Shown: positions 8,301 through 17,595 of the stretch, piece by piece
How the letters are laid out: the number at the start of each line of letters is the position of its first letter
How positions within the stretch are numbered: the stretch's first letter is position 1
Source of the DNA: an uncultured Bacteroidia bacterium
Lineage (GTDB): Bacteria > Bacteroidota > Bacteroidia > Bacteroidales > UBA932
NCBI GenBank assembly: GCA_902774145.1
Contig: CACYHC010000014.1
Span: 1-52,994 of the forward strand
Length of the DNA stretch: 52,994 bases
Reading direction: 5' to 3'
Notes under the pieces: model-generated
Seen by the model: only the letters and a program-made list of their open reading frames with translations
Databases searched by the model: none
Told to the model about the DNA's origin: nothing
Made by a program: the position numbers and the translations under genes

Positions 8301-9023
8301 ATGACCCGATTGAGTGTCAATATCAACAAATTCGCCACCCTCCGCAATGCGCGCGGGGGGAACCTTCCCGATGTGGTGAAGGCGGCCCGCGACTGCGAGC
8401 GCTTCGGCGCCCAGGGCATTACCGTGCATCCGCGGCCGGACGAGCGCCACATCCGCTATTCCGACGTCAGGACGCTCCGCGGCACCGTGGAAACGGAATT
8501 CAATATCGAGGGCAACCCCATCCCCAGTTTCATCGACCTGGTGTGCGCGGTGGTGCCGGACCAGGTGACGCTGGTGCCGGATGCGCCGAACGTGATTACC
8601 TCCAACGCCGGCTGGGATACGGTGACGAGCCGGGAGTTCCTCACCGAGACCTGCGCCCTTTTCAAGGAGAAGGGTATCCGCGTGTCGATTTTCACGGACC
8701 CGGACCCGGTGATGGTGCGGGGCGCGCTGGCCTGCGGGGCGGACCGCGTGGAACTCTATACCGCGGCCTATGCCGAACGCTATGCGCAGGACCGGGAGGC
8801 GGCCGTCGCCCCTTACGTCCGGGCTGCGGAAGCGGCGCGCGAATGCGGCCTGGGGCTCAATGCGGGGCATGACCTGAACCGGGAGAACCTCTCCTGGTTC
8901 ATCCGCAACATCCCCTGGACGGACGAGGTGTCCATCGGGCACGCCATTATCTGCGACGCCCTCTACCTCGGGTTGGAGCGCACCATCGGCGAATACCTGG
9001 ATTGTATCAAAAATTATCAATAA
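8301..9023 (+). CDS. pdxJ: Pyridoxine 5'-phosphate synthase
   Basis: PdxJ (240 residues) joins 3-amino-1-hydroxyacetone phosphate and 1-deoxy-xylulose 5-phosphate to form pyridoxine 5'-phosphate, the last step of the DXP-dependent vitamin B6 route. Motifs include [17 protein letters not shown] at the N-terminus, the catalytic stretch [10 protein letters not shown], the ELYTAAYA segment and GHDLNREN. The ATG at 8301 follows the -7 box by 6 nt. pdxA, the preceding pathway enzyme, is in the same window at 42805, so both dedicated steps are present. The gene ends 3 nt before an ompH-like gene, indicating an operon. Confidence 0.95.
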   Translation: MTRLSVNINKFATLRNARGGNLPDVVKAARDCERFGAQGITVHPRPDERHIRYSDVRTLRGTVETEFNIEGNPIPSFIDLVCAVVPDQVTLVPDAPNVITSNAGWDTVTSREFLTETCALFKEKGIRVSIFTDPDPVMVRGALACGADRVELYTAAYAERYAQDREAAVAPYVRAAEAARECGLGLNAGHDLNRENLSWFIRNIPWTDEVSIGHAIICDALYLGLERTIGEYLDCIKNYQ

Positions 9024-9026
9024 GTT

Positions 9027-9644
9027 ATGAAAAAATTACCCCTTATTTTGAGCATTTGCGCGCTGGTGGTGGCAATCGCCGCCTGCGTGCTGTCCCTGAC
9101 GGGCAGGCAGAAGAAGGCCGTTGCGGCCACGGAAGAGCAGGCCGGGGAGATTCCCGCCGGCGCCATCGTCTATTTCGACTTTGACCGCGTGCTGGAAGAG
9201 TATGACCTGGCGAACGACGAGCGCAACCGCCTGCAGACCAAAGTGCAGAACGTGGAGCAGGAGCTGAAGCGCAAGCAGAACAAGATCGAGCGCGACCAGA
9301 AGGCCTTCCAGGACAAGATGAACAAGGGCATTCTGACCACCTCCACCGCCAATGAGCAGTACCAGAAACTCCAGCAGCAGGCCGCCGCGTTCCAGGAGGA
9401 AGCCGCGGGCAAGCAGCAGGAACTGGCCGAGGAGCAGCAGGCGATGATGAACCTGCTGACCGACGCGGTGAAGACCTATGTGGACGAGTACAACGCAGAG
9501 AAGGGCTACGATATGATTTTCGCCTTCCAGATGCAGTTGAACATGCCTTATCCGCTGGTCAACGCCACCTCCGCGCTGGACATCACCGACGAGATCATCG
9601 CCGGGCTGAATGCCGAATACGCCAAGAATAAGGAGAACAAGTGA
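9027..9644 (+). CDS. OmpH/Skp-like membrane-anchored or periplasmic protein
   Basis: This 205-residue protein begins with a long hydrophobic segment (about residues 4-24) that could be a signal anchor or a signal peptide. It continues with YFDFDRVLEEYDL, a long coiled coil rich in Gln and Glu (about 55-145), and the OmpH-type C-terminal half (YNAEKGYDMIFAFQ). OmpH/Skp proteins hold unfolded outer-membrane proteins. This is a second paralogue, distinct from the one next to bamA. It starts 3 nt after pdxJ and its stop overlaps the GTG start of the glycosyltransferase, so the three are likely cotranscribed. An uncleaved anchor would make it membrane-tethered. Confidence 0.82.
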   Translation: MKKLPLILSICALVVAIAACVLSLTGRQKKAVAATEEQAGEIPAGAIVYFDFDRVLEEYDLANDERNRLQTKVQNVEQELKRKQNKIERDQKAFQDKMNKGILTTSTANEQYQKLQQQAAAFQEEAAGKQQELAEEQQAMMNLLTDAVKTYVDEYNAEKGYDMIFAFQMQLNMPYPLVNATSALDITDEIIAGLNAEYAKNKENK

Positions 9645-10762
9645 GAATCGCCATCCTCTCCTGTTTCTATCCGTACAGGGGCGGTATCGCCCAGTTCAAT
9701 GCCGGGATTTATGCCGAATTGGGCCGGGAGCATACCGTCCGGGCGTTTAATTTCAAGCGCCAGTACCCGTCTTTGCTCTTTCCGGGCAAGACGCAGAAGG
9801 TGACGGAACAGGACGAGGCGGTTCCCATTCCTTCGGACGCCCTTTTGGACAGCATCTGTCCGCGCAGCTGGGTCCGTACGGCCCGCGCCATCCGTGCGTG
9901 GAAGCCGGATTTGCTGATTCTGCGCTACTGGATGCCGTTTTTCGCCCCCTGTCTGGGCTATGTGGCCCGGCGGATGCCTGCGGGCGTGAAGGTCGTCGGC
10001 ATCCTGGACAATGTGATTCCCCACGAGCGCAGGCCCCTGGACGGCTGCTTGACGCGCTATTTCCTGTCGGGGCTCGACGGGGCCGTCACCCTCTGCGAGG
10101 AGGTGGGACGCGACCTGCAGGCGCTCCGGCCGCAACTGCCGCGTACGGTGCTGCCGCATCCCGTCTATACGCATTTCGGGGAGAAACTTCCCCGCACCGA
10201 TGCGGAACGCGCCCTGGGGCTGCTGCCCGGCAAGAAGAACCTGCTCTTTTTCGGGCTGATCCGGGAGTACAAGGGGCTGGATATCCTGATCGAGGCCTTC
10301 GGGATGCTGGACGACAGTTACCAGTTGATTATCGCCGGGGAGCCCTACGGGTCGTTCGAGAAATACCAGAAGCTGCTGGACGAGAGTCCGGGGAAGGAGC
10401 GCATCCGCCTCTATCCGGAGTATATCCGCGATTCGGAGGTGAAGCGCTGGTTTTCCGCCGCCGATGTGGTGGTCCTCCCCTACCGCAGCGCCACCCAGAG
10501 CGGGGTCAGCAGCGTTTCCTACCATTTTGAAGTGCCGATGATCGTAACGGCCGTCGGCGGGCTGGAAGAAGCCATCGGCGGTCGCGGCACGGGAATTGTC
10601 GCAACTGAAATCAGCCCCGCGAGCATTGCGGACTGCATCCGGCGGTATTTTGCATCGCCGGAGGTGCGCCGCAGCTGCGTCGAAGCCATCCGCGCCGAGA
10701 AAGAACGGCTCGGCTGGGAGAAATTTTGTAAAGACCTTAGCGCATTCGCCCAAAGCTTATGA
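9641..10762 (+). CDS. Glycosyltransferase, GT-B fold, family 4-like
   Basis: The 373-residue protein has an N-terminal Rossmann-like acceptor domain beginning MRIAILSCFYPYRGGIAQF. The C-terminal donor domain contains LLFFGLIREYKGLDILIEA and an E-x7-E-like nucleotide-sugar region (VVLPYRSATQSG). These mark a retaining GT4-type transferase that uses a nucleotide sugar, probably at the cytoplasmic face of the membrane; the donor and acceptor cannot be read from sequence. The start is GTG at 9641, overlapping the upstream TGA by three bases. The 3' end overlaps the next gene by 4 nt (ATGA). It is the only clear GT-B glycosyltransferase in the window and lies well away from the capsule operon. Confidence 0.88.
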   Translation: MRIAILSCFYPYRGGIAQFNAGIYAELGREHTVRAFNFKRQYPSLLFPGKTQKVTEQDEAVPIPSDALLDSICPRSWVRTARAIRAWKPDLLILRYWMPFFAPCLGYVARRMPAGVKVVGILDNVIPHERRPLDGCLTRYFLSGLDGAVTLCEEVGRDLQALRPQLPRTVLPHPVYTHFGEKLPRTDAERALGLLPGKKNLLFFGLIREYKGLDILIEAFGMLDDSYQLIIAGEPYGSFEKYQKLLDESPGKERIRLYPEYIRDSEVKRWFSAADVVVLPYRSATQSGVSSVSYHFEVPMIVTAVGGLEEAIGGRGTGIVATEISPASIADCIRRYFASPEVRRSCVEAIRAEKERLGWEKFCKDLSAFAQSL

Positions 10763-11952
10763 AAGGCAGAATCGTCCTCTTCGCGCTTTTGCTGCTTGCC
10801 CTGACGCAGGCGGCCTGCGCCCAAGTCCGGCTTTTCCCCCGCAAAGGCCGGCAGGAAGTGTTGGACACCACGAAAGTGGCGGTCCCGGACAGTACCGTCG
10901 CCGCGCCGGTGGACAGTGTGGCGCCTGCGCCGGTGATTGTGGCCCCGTCGGTGGTGCAGGTCCGGCTGCAGCTTCCATTGAGCGGGAGCGACGAGCAGAA
11001 GGCCGGCTATATGAACTTCTATGAGGGATTTTTGCTGGGACTGCGCCAGGCGGCCGCGGAAGGCATCCGGGCGGAGGTGAGCGTGCAGGAGTGTTCAGAG
11101 CCTGTGCAGGAAGGGCCGTTCCACCTGGCGGTGGACGTGACGCACAGCCCGCAGGCGCTGGCGCGGAACGTGTCGGCGTGCCCGGACTGGACCGTGGTCC
11201 CGCTGGAGCAGGATATGGACGCGATGGCGGACTCCTGCCGCGTGGCGCTGGTGGCCGGCGGCTGGCAGGCGCGCACGCTGGAACTGGTCCGCTGGATCCG
11301 CGAGGACTGGCACTGGGGGGACAAGCTCTTTGTCCTGTCGCCGGGCGACGACCCCAAGACGGAGTTCCTCAAGGAAGCGCTCCGGAGCGAGGGACTGCGG
11401 TTCCTCTCGCTGGCCGGGAACTATACCCAGCAGGATTATTCGATTATCGCCGGGACGGCGCGCTTTGTCCTGGTGGCCGAGGACCCGGGCTATACGGCTT
11501 CGGCGGTGAATTTCCTGTCTGGCGGCATCAAGGCCCAGAAGACGGAGACCGCGTTTTACTGCACCTCCAAGGTGCGCAGTTACGCCCGCCGCTTCGAGGA
11601 GGACGCCCTGGGCAATGCGAACACCCGGATGGTGACCTCTTATTATGTGGATTACGCGGCGCCGGCGGTGGATGCGTTTATCCAGGATTTCCGCCGGTAT
11701 TATGGCGCGGAGCCCAACCAGTTCGCCTTCCACGGCTATGATACGGCGCTGTATTTCGTGCGGCTCGCCGCCGTGTATGGCGCGCAGTGGCCGCTGGGGC
11801 TGGAGAAGGACGGGGCGCCCGCGCACGGGCTGCTGACGGATTTCCGCTTCAAGCGCGAAGCGGGTGATACCGGGTTTGTGAATACGGCGTTCCGCCGGAT
11901 TTCCTACGACCCGGACCTCAACGAGACGATCAGTTCAACGCTCGCCGAGTAG
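10759..11952 (+). CDS. Secreted protein with type I periplasmic-binding fold
   Basis: This 397-residue protein has an N-terminal signal peptide (cleavage likely after ...AACA before QVRLF), a Val/Ala/Pro-rich linker (about 38-70), and a region resembling ABC-transporter branched-chain amino-acid-type substrate-binding proteins. The binding-fold features are VQVRLQLPLSGSDEQKAGYMNFYEGFLLG and later AFHGYDTALYFVRLAA. Bacteroidota often carry such proteins with a LysM domain in front; no LysM repeat is visible here. No permease or ATPase genes adjoin it, so a transport role is not supported; envelope binding or scaffold roles are possible. Its 3' end overlaps recN by 18 nt in convergent orientation. 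Confidence 0.65.
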   Translation: MKGRIVLFALLLLALTQAACAQVRLFPRKGRQEVLDTTKVAVPDSTVAAPVDSVAPAPVIVAPSVVQVRLQLPLSGSDEQKAGYMNFYEGFLLGLRQAAAEGIRAEVSVQECSEPVQEGPFHLAVDVTHSPQALARNVSACPDWTVVPLEQDMDAMADSCRVALVAGGWQARTLELVRWIREDWHWGDKLFVLSPGDDPKTEFLKEALRSEGLRFLSLAGNYTQQDYSIIAGTARFVLVAEDPGYTASAVNFLSGGIKAQKTETAFYCTSKVRSYARRFEEDALGNANTRMVTSYYVDYAAPAVDAFIQDFRRYYGAEPNQFAFHGYDTALYFVRLAAVYGAQWPLGLEKDGAPAHGLLTDFRFKREAGDTGFVNTAFRRISYDPDLNETISSTLAE

Positions 11953-13518
11953 GGATTCCGCATTGGCGATGGCTTCCGGGGTAATCGTGGCGCCGCTGAG
12001 CAGCCGCGCGATTTCCATTTTCCGCTCCTCTGTGTCGGCCAGTTTCAGATGAGAGACCGCTCCCCCGTCCGGGAGGAGTTCTTTGCTGACGATGAAGTGG
12101 GCGTCGCCCTTGGCCGCCACCTGCGGGAGGTGCGTGATGGCAATCACCTGGCAGTGCGCGCCCATCCGGCAGATCATGGCGCCCATCTTGTCCGCCACGC
12201 TGCCGGAAACGCCGGTGTCGATCTCGTCGAAGATGAGGGTGGGCATTCCCTGAAATTCAGACATCAAGGCCTTGAGGCAGAGCATGATGCGGGAGAGTTC
12301 GCCGCCGGAGGCGCATTTGGCGAGCGGGACGGGGGCGGCGCCGTGGGCGGAAAAGGTGAACTGCAGGGCGTCCCGCCCCGTGGCGGAAGGCTCTGCCGCG
12401 CCGAGTTCCGCCTGGAAGACGGCGCGTTCGAGTTCCAGGTATTGCAGGTCCTGGGCGATGCGGGCGGCAAAGCGGGGCGCAGCCTCCCGGCGCTTTTCGG
12501 AGAGCGTGTCCGCGCAGCCGTCAAAGGCTTTTTGCAAATTCGCCGTGCGCCGTTCCAGGGCGTCGATTTCGTCGTCCAGGCCTTCGCTGCGCTCCTGGTG
12601 CGCGGCGAGTTTATTTTGCTGTTCCAGCAGTTCCCCGACCGTCCGGCAATCGAAGCGCCGAAGCAGGGAGTAGAGTTGGGAAAGGCGCGCCTCGACGGCT
12701 TCCAGGCGGGATTCGGAAACATCGACGGAAGCCCCGAGCTGTTCGAGGGTGGCGAGGATGTCGTCGATTTCGATGCGGGCGGAGGCGAGCCGCTCTTCCA
12801 GTTCGGCGGACTGGGGCAGGAAGTCCCGGATGCGGGCGAGCCGCCGTTCCGCCTCCCGCAGGGCGTGCGTGTCGGGCAGGCCGGCCGCTTCAGTGAGCGC
12901 TTCCCGGATCTGCTCCGCGTGGGCGAGGCGTTTTTGTTCTTCTTCGAGTTCTTCCAGTTCCCCTTCGCGCAGGGACGCTTCGCGCAGCTGCTCGAGCCGG
13001 GCCTGTTCGTAATCGGCGCGCAGGCGGCTTTCTTCGCGCTCCTGCCGCAGGCGCCTGAGTTCCGCTTCGGCGCTGCGCAGGTCTTTCCAGTGCTGTGCGC
13101 AATTTTCCCGCAGTTCCCCCGCCCCGGCATAGGCGTCGAGCACCGAGAGTTGGAACGCCGGGCTGGAGAGCAGGAGGCTGCCGTGCTGGGAGTGGATGTC
13201 GAAGAGCCGGGCCGCGAGCGCTTCGAGTTCCTGCTGGGGCACCGGTTCGTCGTTCACGAAGCAGCGGGAGCGGCCCGTGCGCGAGAGGGTCCGCCGGACC
13301 AGCAGGCCGTCGGAGAATTCCGCCTCGACGACGCAGGTATCGGCCCCCGGAGAGATTTTGGAGGCGTCCGCCTTGGCGCCGGCCAGCAGGGAGAGGGCCC
13401 CCAGCAAAATGGATTTGCCCGCGCCGGTCTGTCCGGTTATGATGACAAGACCCTCCGGGAACTGAATGTCCAGAGAGTCTATCAGGATAAAGTTCTTGAC
13501 GTAGAGGGAGCGGAGCAT
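11935..13518 (-). CDS. recN: DNA repair protein RecN
   Basis: RecN (527 residues) is an SMC-like ATPase that acts at double-strand breaks. Walker A is GQTGAGKS (29-36). Two long coiled-coil stretches rich in Glu, Arg and Leu run from about 150 to 365. The ABC signature ASGGELSRIMLCLKAL and Walker B TLIFDEIDTGVSG are followed by the His switch AITHLPQVAAKG. Length is slightly below the usual 550 residues. The start MLRSLYVKNF lies 6 nt after the rpoZ stop. It is the last gene of trxB-bamD-rpoZ-recN. Confidence 0.96.
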   Translation of the reverse strand: MLRSLYVKNFILIDSLDIQFPEGLVIITGQTGAGKSILLGALSLLAGAKADASKISPGADTCVVEAEFSDGLLVRRTLSRTGRSRCFVNDEPVPQQELEALAARLFDIHSQHGSLLLSSPAFQLSVLDAYAGAGELRENCAQHWKDLRSAEAELRRLRQEREESRLRADYEQARLEQLREASLREGELEELEEEQKRLAHAEQIREALTEAAGLPDTHALREAERRLARIRDFLPQSAELEERLASARIEIDDILATLEQLGASVDVSESRLEAVEARLSQLYSLLRRFDCRTVGELLEQQNKLAAHQERSEGLDDEIDALERRTANLQKAFDGCADTLSEKRREAAPRFAARIAQDLQYLELERAVFQAELGAAEPSATGRDALQFTFSAHGAAPVPLAKCASGGELSRIMLCLKALMSEFQGMPTLIFDEIDTGVSGSVADKMGAMICRMGAHCQVIAITHLPQVAAKGDAHFIVSKELLPDGGAVSHLKLADTEERKMEIARLLSGATITPEAIANAESLLGER

Positions 13519-13524
13519 CCTGCG

Positions 13525-13848
13525 CTAGCGGGCCGTGTCGTCCGTGTTGGCGACGCGGTAGTAGAGTTCGTCGTTTTCGAACTCCGCGATGGCCACGAGG
13601 TCGGGCTTGGGCTGGCGCTCGTAGTATTTGGAGATTTCAATCTGCTCCTTGTTCTCGAAGACTTCCTCCATCGTGTCGCGCTCGCTGCGGAAATCCTCCA
13701 GCTTGGCGGCCAGTTCTTTCTTCTCGGCCAGGGCAATCTGGTTGGCCCGCTTGGAGAGGATGACGACGGATTCGTAGATGTTGCCCGTGGGGGCGGCGAG
13801 ACGCTTCACGTCCCGCGTAACGGTGTTTACAGGTATTTTCTTTTCCAT
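13525..13848 (-). CDS. rpoZ: RNA polymerase omega subunit (Rpb6-like)
   Basis: The 107-residue protein matches the Bacteroidota form of omega. It has the conserved region TGNIYESVVILSKRANQIA (about 21-39), which corresponds to the omega/Rpb6 fold that latches the C-terminal part of beta-prime. A longer charged C-terminal tail than in E. coli RpoZ follows. Its position between bamD and recN is the usual one in this phylum and supports the call. Confidence 0.88.
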   Translation of the reverse strand: MEKKIPVNTVTRDVKRLAAPTGNIYESVVILSKRANQIALAEKKELAAKLEDFRSERDTMEEVFENKEQIEISKYYERQPKPDLVAIAEFENDELYYRVANTDDTAR

Positions 13849-13884
13849 AACAACTATAGTACGGAGGCTCCCCTTCGGAAAGTT

Positions 13885-14676
13885 TCAATTTTTTCGTTTC
13901 ACTTTTTCATAGAGCGCGTCCAGCTCCTTGCGGTGCTCGGATTCGGGGTATTCGCCGATGAAGTTCAGGTAGTCGTCGGTGAACACCAGGAAGCGCTCCT
14001 TCTGCTTGGAAGAGACGGAGAGGTTGGCGTATTTGTAGGAAGACATCGCCGTGTAGTAGAGGATGTCTTCGCGGTAGCGGTTGTCCGCATCGTCCTTGAG
14101 AATGTTGCGGAAAGCGACGCGGGACGCCTTGTAGTCTTCCATTTTGTAATAGAGCCGCGCGTTCTCGAAAGCCTTCTTGTCCAGGCGGCCGTTCAGGTCG
14201 TCAATCATACTGCGGACGGCGTCTGCGTTGACGGAATCGAGGTGCTTCAGGAGGTATTCGTTCAGGCCGGCGAGCGCCTTGTAGGTGGGCGTCTGGTCCA
14301 GTTCGTAGCGCAGGGTGGATTTGTAGAGGCAGTTGACGTGCAGGAATTCCGCCTGCTCGGCGAAGGGGCTGCGGGGATATTCCTGGAGGAAGCGCTCGAA
14401 GGTGCTCTCGGCGGTATAATAGTCTTTCGCGCGGTAGCTGCTCAGGCCCCAGTAGAACTGGACGGTGTCGTCGCGCTCGGTACCGCCGGTCAGCACCGCA
14501 AGCGACTCGAAGAGTTTGGTGGCGCGGTTGTATTTACCATTATTAAAGTAGGTAAAGGCGGCATCGAACTTTTCGTCGGCGCTGCCGGACTCCAGCAGGG
14601 TATCAAACTGTCCCTTGCAGGAAAAAAGGGCCGCAAGCAGCAGCGCAAGGGCAAAAAGCGGAGAAAAGCGTCTCAT
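13885..14676 (-). CDS. bamD: Outer membrane assembly lipoprotein BamD
   Basis: BamD (263 residues) is a TPR lipoprotein that binds BamA and substrate proteins at the inner face of the outer membrane. A lipoprotein signal (MRRFSPLFALALLLAALFSC, Cys20) precedes consecutive TPR-like units such as AAFTYFNNGKYNRATKLFE, QFYWGLSSYRAKDYYTAES and LHVNCLYKS. ATG at 14676 gives the intact lipoprotein signal; the frame is open upstream within trxB but lacks a signal. The ATG overlaps the trxB stop by 4 nt (ATGA), so translation is probably coupled. rpoZ follows after 36 nt. Confidence 0.92.
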   Translation of the reverse strand: MRRFSPLFALALLLAALFSCKGQFDTLLESGSADEKFDAAFTYFNNGKYNRATKLFESLAVLTGGTERDDTVQFYWGLSSYRAKDYYTAESTFERFLQEYPRSPFAEQAEFLHVNCLYKSTLRYELDQTPTYKALAGLNEYLLKHLDSVNADAVRSMIDDLNGRLDKKAFENARLYYKMEDYKASRVAFRNILKDDADNRYREDILYYTAMSSYKYANLSVSSKQKERFLVFTDDYLNFIGEYPESEHRKELDALYEKVKRKN

Positions 14677-15593
14677 TGTTTCAGGAATTTTTCCGCGTCG
14701 AGCGCAGCGCGGCAGCCCGAAGCGGCGGCGTTCACCGCCTGACGGTAATGCGGGTCCTGCACGTCGCCGGCGGCAAACACTCCTTCCACGTTGGTCGCAG
14801 CGCTGCAGCCGTCCGTAACGATGTAGCCGTTTTCGTCGGTCTTCACCCACGGGGCGAACAGTTCGGAAGCGGGATGGTGGCCGATGGCGACGAAGAAGCC
14901 GTCCACGGCGATATCGAAGCTGCTGCCGTCCTTGCGGAGCAGGCGCGCACCGGTGACGCCGTTCGTATCCCCGAGCACCTCCTGCGTATTGCAGTTCCAC
15001 AGGACCTCGATATTGGGGGCCTCGAGCACGCGCTTCTGCATCGCCGCGGAGGCGCGCAGGACATCGCGGCGCACGATCATATACACTTTGCGGCAGAGGC
15101 CGGCAAGGTACGCCGCCTCTTCACAGGCGGTATCTCCCCCGCCCACGACGGCCACATCTTTCCGGCGATAGAAAAAGCCGTCGCAGGTGGCACAGGCCGA
15201 CACGCCCATTCCGAGGAAATTCTGCTCGGAAGGCAGGCCGAGGTACTTGGCGGTAGCGCCCGTCGCGATGATGAGCGCATCGGCCGCCAGGCTGTCCCCG
15301 CGGTCGGTCGTCAGCCGGAAAGGCCGCTGCGACAGGTCCGCCGCCACGATGACGCCGCTACGCACCTCCGCGCCGAGGTTCACCGCCTGGGCCCGCATAT
15401 CCGCCATCAACTGATTGGCATCCACCCCCTGCGGAAAGCCGGGGTAATTTTCAATGACGGTCGTGGTGGTGAGCTGCCCGCCGGGCACGAGGCCCTCGTA
15501 GAGGACGGGAGAGAGCGCGGCGCGCGCGGCATAAATCGCCGCGGTATAGCCCGCCGGCCCACCGCCGAGAATCAGTAGTCGAATTTGTTCCAT
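14673..15593 (-). CDS. trxB: Thioredoxin-disulfide reductase
   Basis: TrxB (306 residues) uses NADPH and FAD to reduce thioredoxin. It contains the FAD-binding GGGPAG (10-15), the redox-active CATC (Cys134 and Cys137) in SACATCDGF, the NADPH-binding GGGDTA (151-156), and the C-terminal FAD motif VFAAGDV. ATG at 15593 is chosen because the FAD-binding beta strand begins directly after it; the -7 box TATATTTG lies 11 nt upstream. It is the first gene of trxB-bamD-rpoZ-recN and is divergent from a Fur-family gene. Confidence 0.95.
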   Translation of the reverse strand: MEQIRLLILGGGPAGYTAAIYAARAALSPVLYEGLVPGGQLTTTTVIENYPGFPQGVDANQLMADMRAQAVNLGAEVRSGVIVAADLSQRPFRLTTDRGDSLAADALIIATGATAKYLGLPSEQNFLGMGVSACATCDGFFYRRKDVAVVGGGDTACEEAAYLAGLCRKVYMIVRRDVLRASAAMQKRVLEAPNIEVLWNCNTQEVLGDTNGVTGARLLRKDGSSFDIAVDGFFVAIGHHPASELFAPWVKTDENGYIVTDGCSAATNVEGVFAAGDVQDPHYRQAVNAAASGCRAALDAEKFLKQ

Positions 15594-15604
15594 AATATAA
15601 CTTG

Positions 15605-15612
15605 CAAATATA
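15605..15612 (-). promoter_or_regulatory. -7 box of the trxB operon promoter
   Basis: TATATTTG on the minus strand matches TAnnTTTG perfectly and is 11 nt before the trxB ATG. No TTG is visible at 19-22 nt upstream. On the plus strand, AATCTTTG (15626-15633) is a one-mismatch candidate for the Fur-family gene, 13 nt before its ATG. Confidence 0.5.
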
Positions 15613-15646
15613 CAAATTTTGAACAATCTTTGTAGAAAGTATCAGT

Positions 15647-16105
15647 ATGGCGCGAAGGAAAAGGAAGATATTGGACATTGCAGGGTTCAGCGCACTGCTG
15701 CGCGACCGGGGCTACCGGGTCACGAAGCAGCGCCTGGCCGTCCACACCGCCATGCTCACCCTCGGCCACGCCAGCGCCGACGAAGTCCTGGAACACATCC
15801 AGGACCGCCAGAAAGGCCTGGACGCCAGCGCATCGACGGTCTACACCATCCTCTCGAAAATGGCCGACCTGGGCCTCTACAACCGCATCCAGGGCATCGG
15901 CGGCAAGGTGGTGTTCGACGTCAACCCCGGCCGCCACATCCACCTCTACGACAGCCGCGCCGGCATCTTCAAGGAAATCGAAGACGACGGACTCGCCGCC
16001 CTGATCGACGCGCAGCTCAAGACCCGCACCTTCCGCGGCTACCGGATGGACCGCTTCGACCTCCACATCATCTGCCACCCCTCGCGTAAAAAGAAAAAGG
16101 TATGA
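15647..16105 (+). CDS. Fur-family transcriptional regulator lacking the usual CxxC zinc sites
   Basis: The 152-residue protein has the Fur winged-helix region ([16 protein letters not shown], then [19 protein letters not shown]) and a dimerisation half with the metal-ligand-like HIHLYD and the late DLHIICH. The usual structural-zinc pair after the HxH motif (CxxC) is replaced by DSRAG, and the protein contains a single Cys. Members of the Fur superfamily sense iron, zinc, manganese or peroxide; the missing cysteines mean the sensing mode cannot be assigned. Its stop overlaps the start of the FAD oxidoreductase by 4 nt (ATGA), so it probably regulates or is cotranscribed with that operon. Confidence 0.85.
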   Translation: MARRKRKILDIAGFSALLRDRGYRVTKQRLAVHTAMLTLGHASADEVLEHIQDRQKGLDASASTVYTILSKMADLGLYNRIQGIGGKVVFDVNPGRHIHLYDSRAGIFKEIEDDGLAALIDAQLKTRTFRGYRMDRFDLHIICHPSRKKKKV

Positions 16106-17595
16106 AAAAGACCGCCCTGATTGCCGGTGCCGGCCCTGCCGGGCTGACCGCGGCGCTGGAACTGCTGCGGCAGACCTCCTGGCTGCCCGAAATCCACGAA
16201 GAGAGCGCCTGGATCGGCGGCATATCGCGTACCGCGCGCTACAAGGGGAACCGGATGGATATCGGCGGGCACCGCTTTTTCTCGAAGGAGGAGGCCGTGA
16301 CGCGCTGGTGGCAGGAGATGCTGCCGCTCCAGACGCCGGACGGTCCCGACCCCGCGCAGACGGACGAGGTGATGCTGCTGCGGCAGCGCATCAGCCGCAT
16401 CTATTTTATGCGGAAGTTCTTCGATTACCCCGTGTCGCTGAGCCGGGCGACGCTCGCCGGAATGGGGCTGCGGCGGACGCTGAAGGTGGGCTTCGGCTAC
16501 CTGCATTCCTGCCTGCACAAACTGCCGGAAACGAGCCTGGAGAATTTTTATATCAACCGCTTCGGACGGCCGCTCTACGAGATGTTCTTCGAGGATTACA
16601 CCGAGAAGGTCTGGGGGCTGCACCCCTCGCAGCTGGGCGCCGACTGGGGCAGCCAGCGCGTGAAGGGGCTTTCGATTACCGCCGTCATCGCCGATATGCT
16701 GGCGCGCTCCCTGCACCGCAAGCGTAGCAAGGAGGAGGTGCAGACCTCGCTCATCGAGCAGTTTATCTATCCGAAATACGGCCCCGGACAGCTCTGGGAG
16801 AAGGTGGCGGACGAGGTGCGCGCGGGCGGCGGACGCATCGAGATGGAGTCGCGCGTGGTGGCGGTGAACGTGCAGGAACGGCAGGTGGTGAGCGTCACCG
16901 TGCAGGATGCGGACGGAACGCAGCGCGACTGTCCCTGCGGGGTGTTCCTTTCGTCGATGCCGCTGCGGGACCTCGTGGCGGCGCTGCGGGGCATCGAGGT
17001 ACCGGCGGACGTGGCGGCGGCGGCAGACGGACTCCCCTACCGGGATTTCATCACCGTCGGCCTGTGCCTGGACAAGCGCAAGGTGTTGCGGGAATTGCCG
17101 GATACCTGGATTTATGTGCAGGAAAGGGATGTGAAGCTGGGACGGCTGCAGGTGTTCAACAACTGGTCGCCGTACCTGGTGGCGGATACGGAAAATACCC
17201 TCTGGATGGGGCTGGAGTACTTCTGTACGGAAGGCGATGCGCTCTGGGAGATGAGCGAGGCGGACTTTATCGCAATGGCCGCCGGCGAACTGGAGAAAAT
17301 CGGCATCGTGGGCAAGGACGCCGTGCGCGACGCCTGCCGCCTGAAGGTGCGCAAGGCCTATCCCGCCTATTACGGGACCTACGCCGAAATCGGCAAGGTG
17401 CGCGATTTCCTCGATACGATAGAGAATCTGTGGTGCATCGGCCGCAACGGGCAGCACCGCTACAACAATATGGACCATTCGATGATGACGGCGATGGAGT
17501 GTGTGCGCTGCCTGCGCGACGGCGTGAGCGACAAATCCGCCGTCTGGAGCGTAAATACCGATGAAGCGTACCACGAAAGCAAGGAAAACAAGTGA
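16102..17595 (+). CDS. FAD-dependent oxidoreductase, protoporphyrinogen oxidase/UDP-galactopyranose mutase-like
   Basis: This 497-residue flavoprotein begins with the dinucleotide-binding motif GAGPAG (9-14), followed by a GGISRT segment and the [10 protein letters not shown] motif typical of the HemY/amine-oxidase/UDP-galactopyranose-mutase superfamily. The C-terminal FAD-contacting stretch is [18 protein letters not shown]. Relatives act on sugars, phytoene-like lipids or porphyrins. The adjacent GT-C-like membrane protein favours a role in surface glycan or glycolipid synthesis, but this is inference. It overlaps the Fur-like gene by 4 nt and the next gene by 35 nt, an unusually tight arrangement. 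Confidence 0.75.
   Translation: MKKTALIAGAGPAGLTAALELLRQTSWLPEIHEESAWIGGISRTARYKGNRMDIGGHRFFSKEEAVTRWWQEMLPLQTPDGPDPAQTDEVMLLRQRISRIYFMRKFFDYPVSLSRATLAGMGLRRTLKVGFGYLHSCLHKLPETSLENFYINRFGRPLYEMFFEDYTEKVWGLHPSQLGADWGSQRVKGLSITAVIADMLARSLHRKRSKEEVQTSLIEQFIYPKYGPGQLWEKVADEVRAGGGRIEMESRVVAVNVQERQVVSVTVQDADGTQRDCPCGVFLSSMPLRDLVAALRGIEVPADVAAAADGLPYRDFITVGLCLDKRKVLRELPDTWIYVQERDVKLGRLQVFNNWSPYLVADTENTLWMGLEYFCTEGDALWEMSEADFIAMAAGELEKIGIVGKDAVRDACRLKVRKAYPAYYGTYAEIGKVRDFLDTIENLWCIGRNGQHRYNNMDHSMMTAMECVRCLRDGVSDKSAVWSVNTDEAYHESKENK

Noticed and set aside
12049-14742. Long plus-strand open frame opposite recN-rpoZ-bamD
   Set aside because: Shadow of GC-rich coding; it spans several real genes and intergenic gaps and has no recognisable motif.
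17561-17595. 35-nt overlap as evidence for a wrong start of the GT-C-like gene
   Set aside because: Starting later would remove the first membrane helix; the basic N-terminus KRTTKARK fits a cytoplasmic lead-in, so the overlap is accepted.
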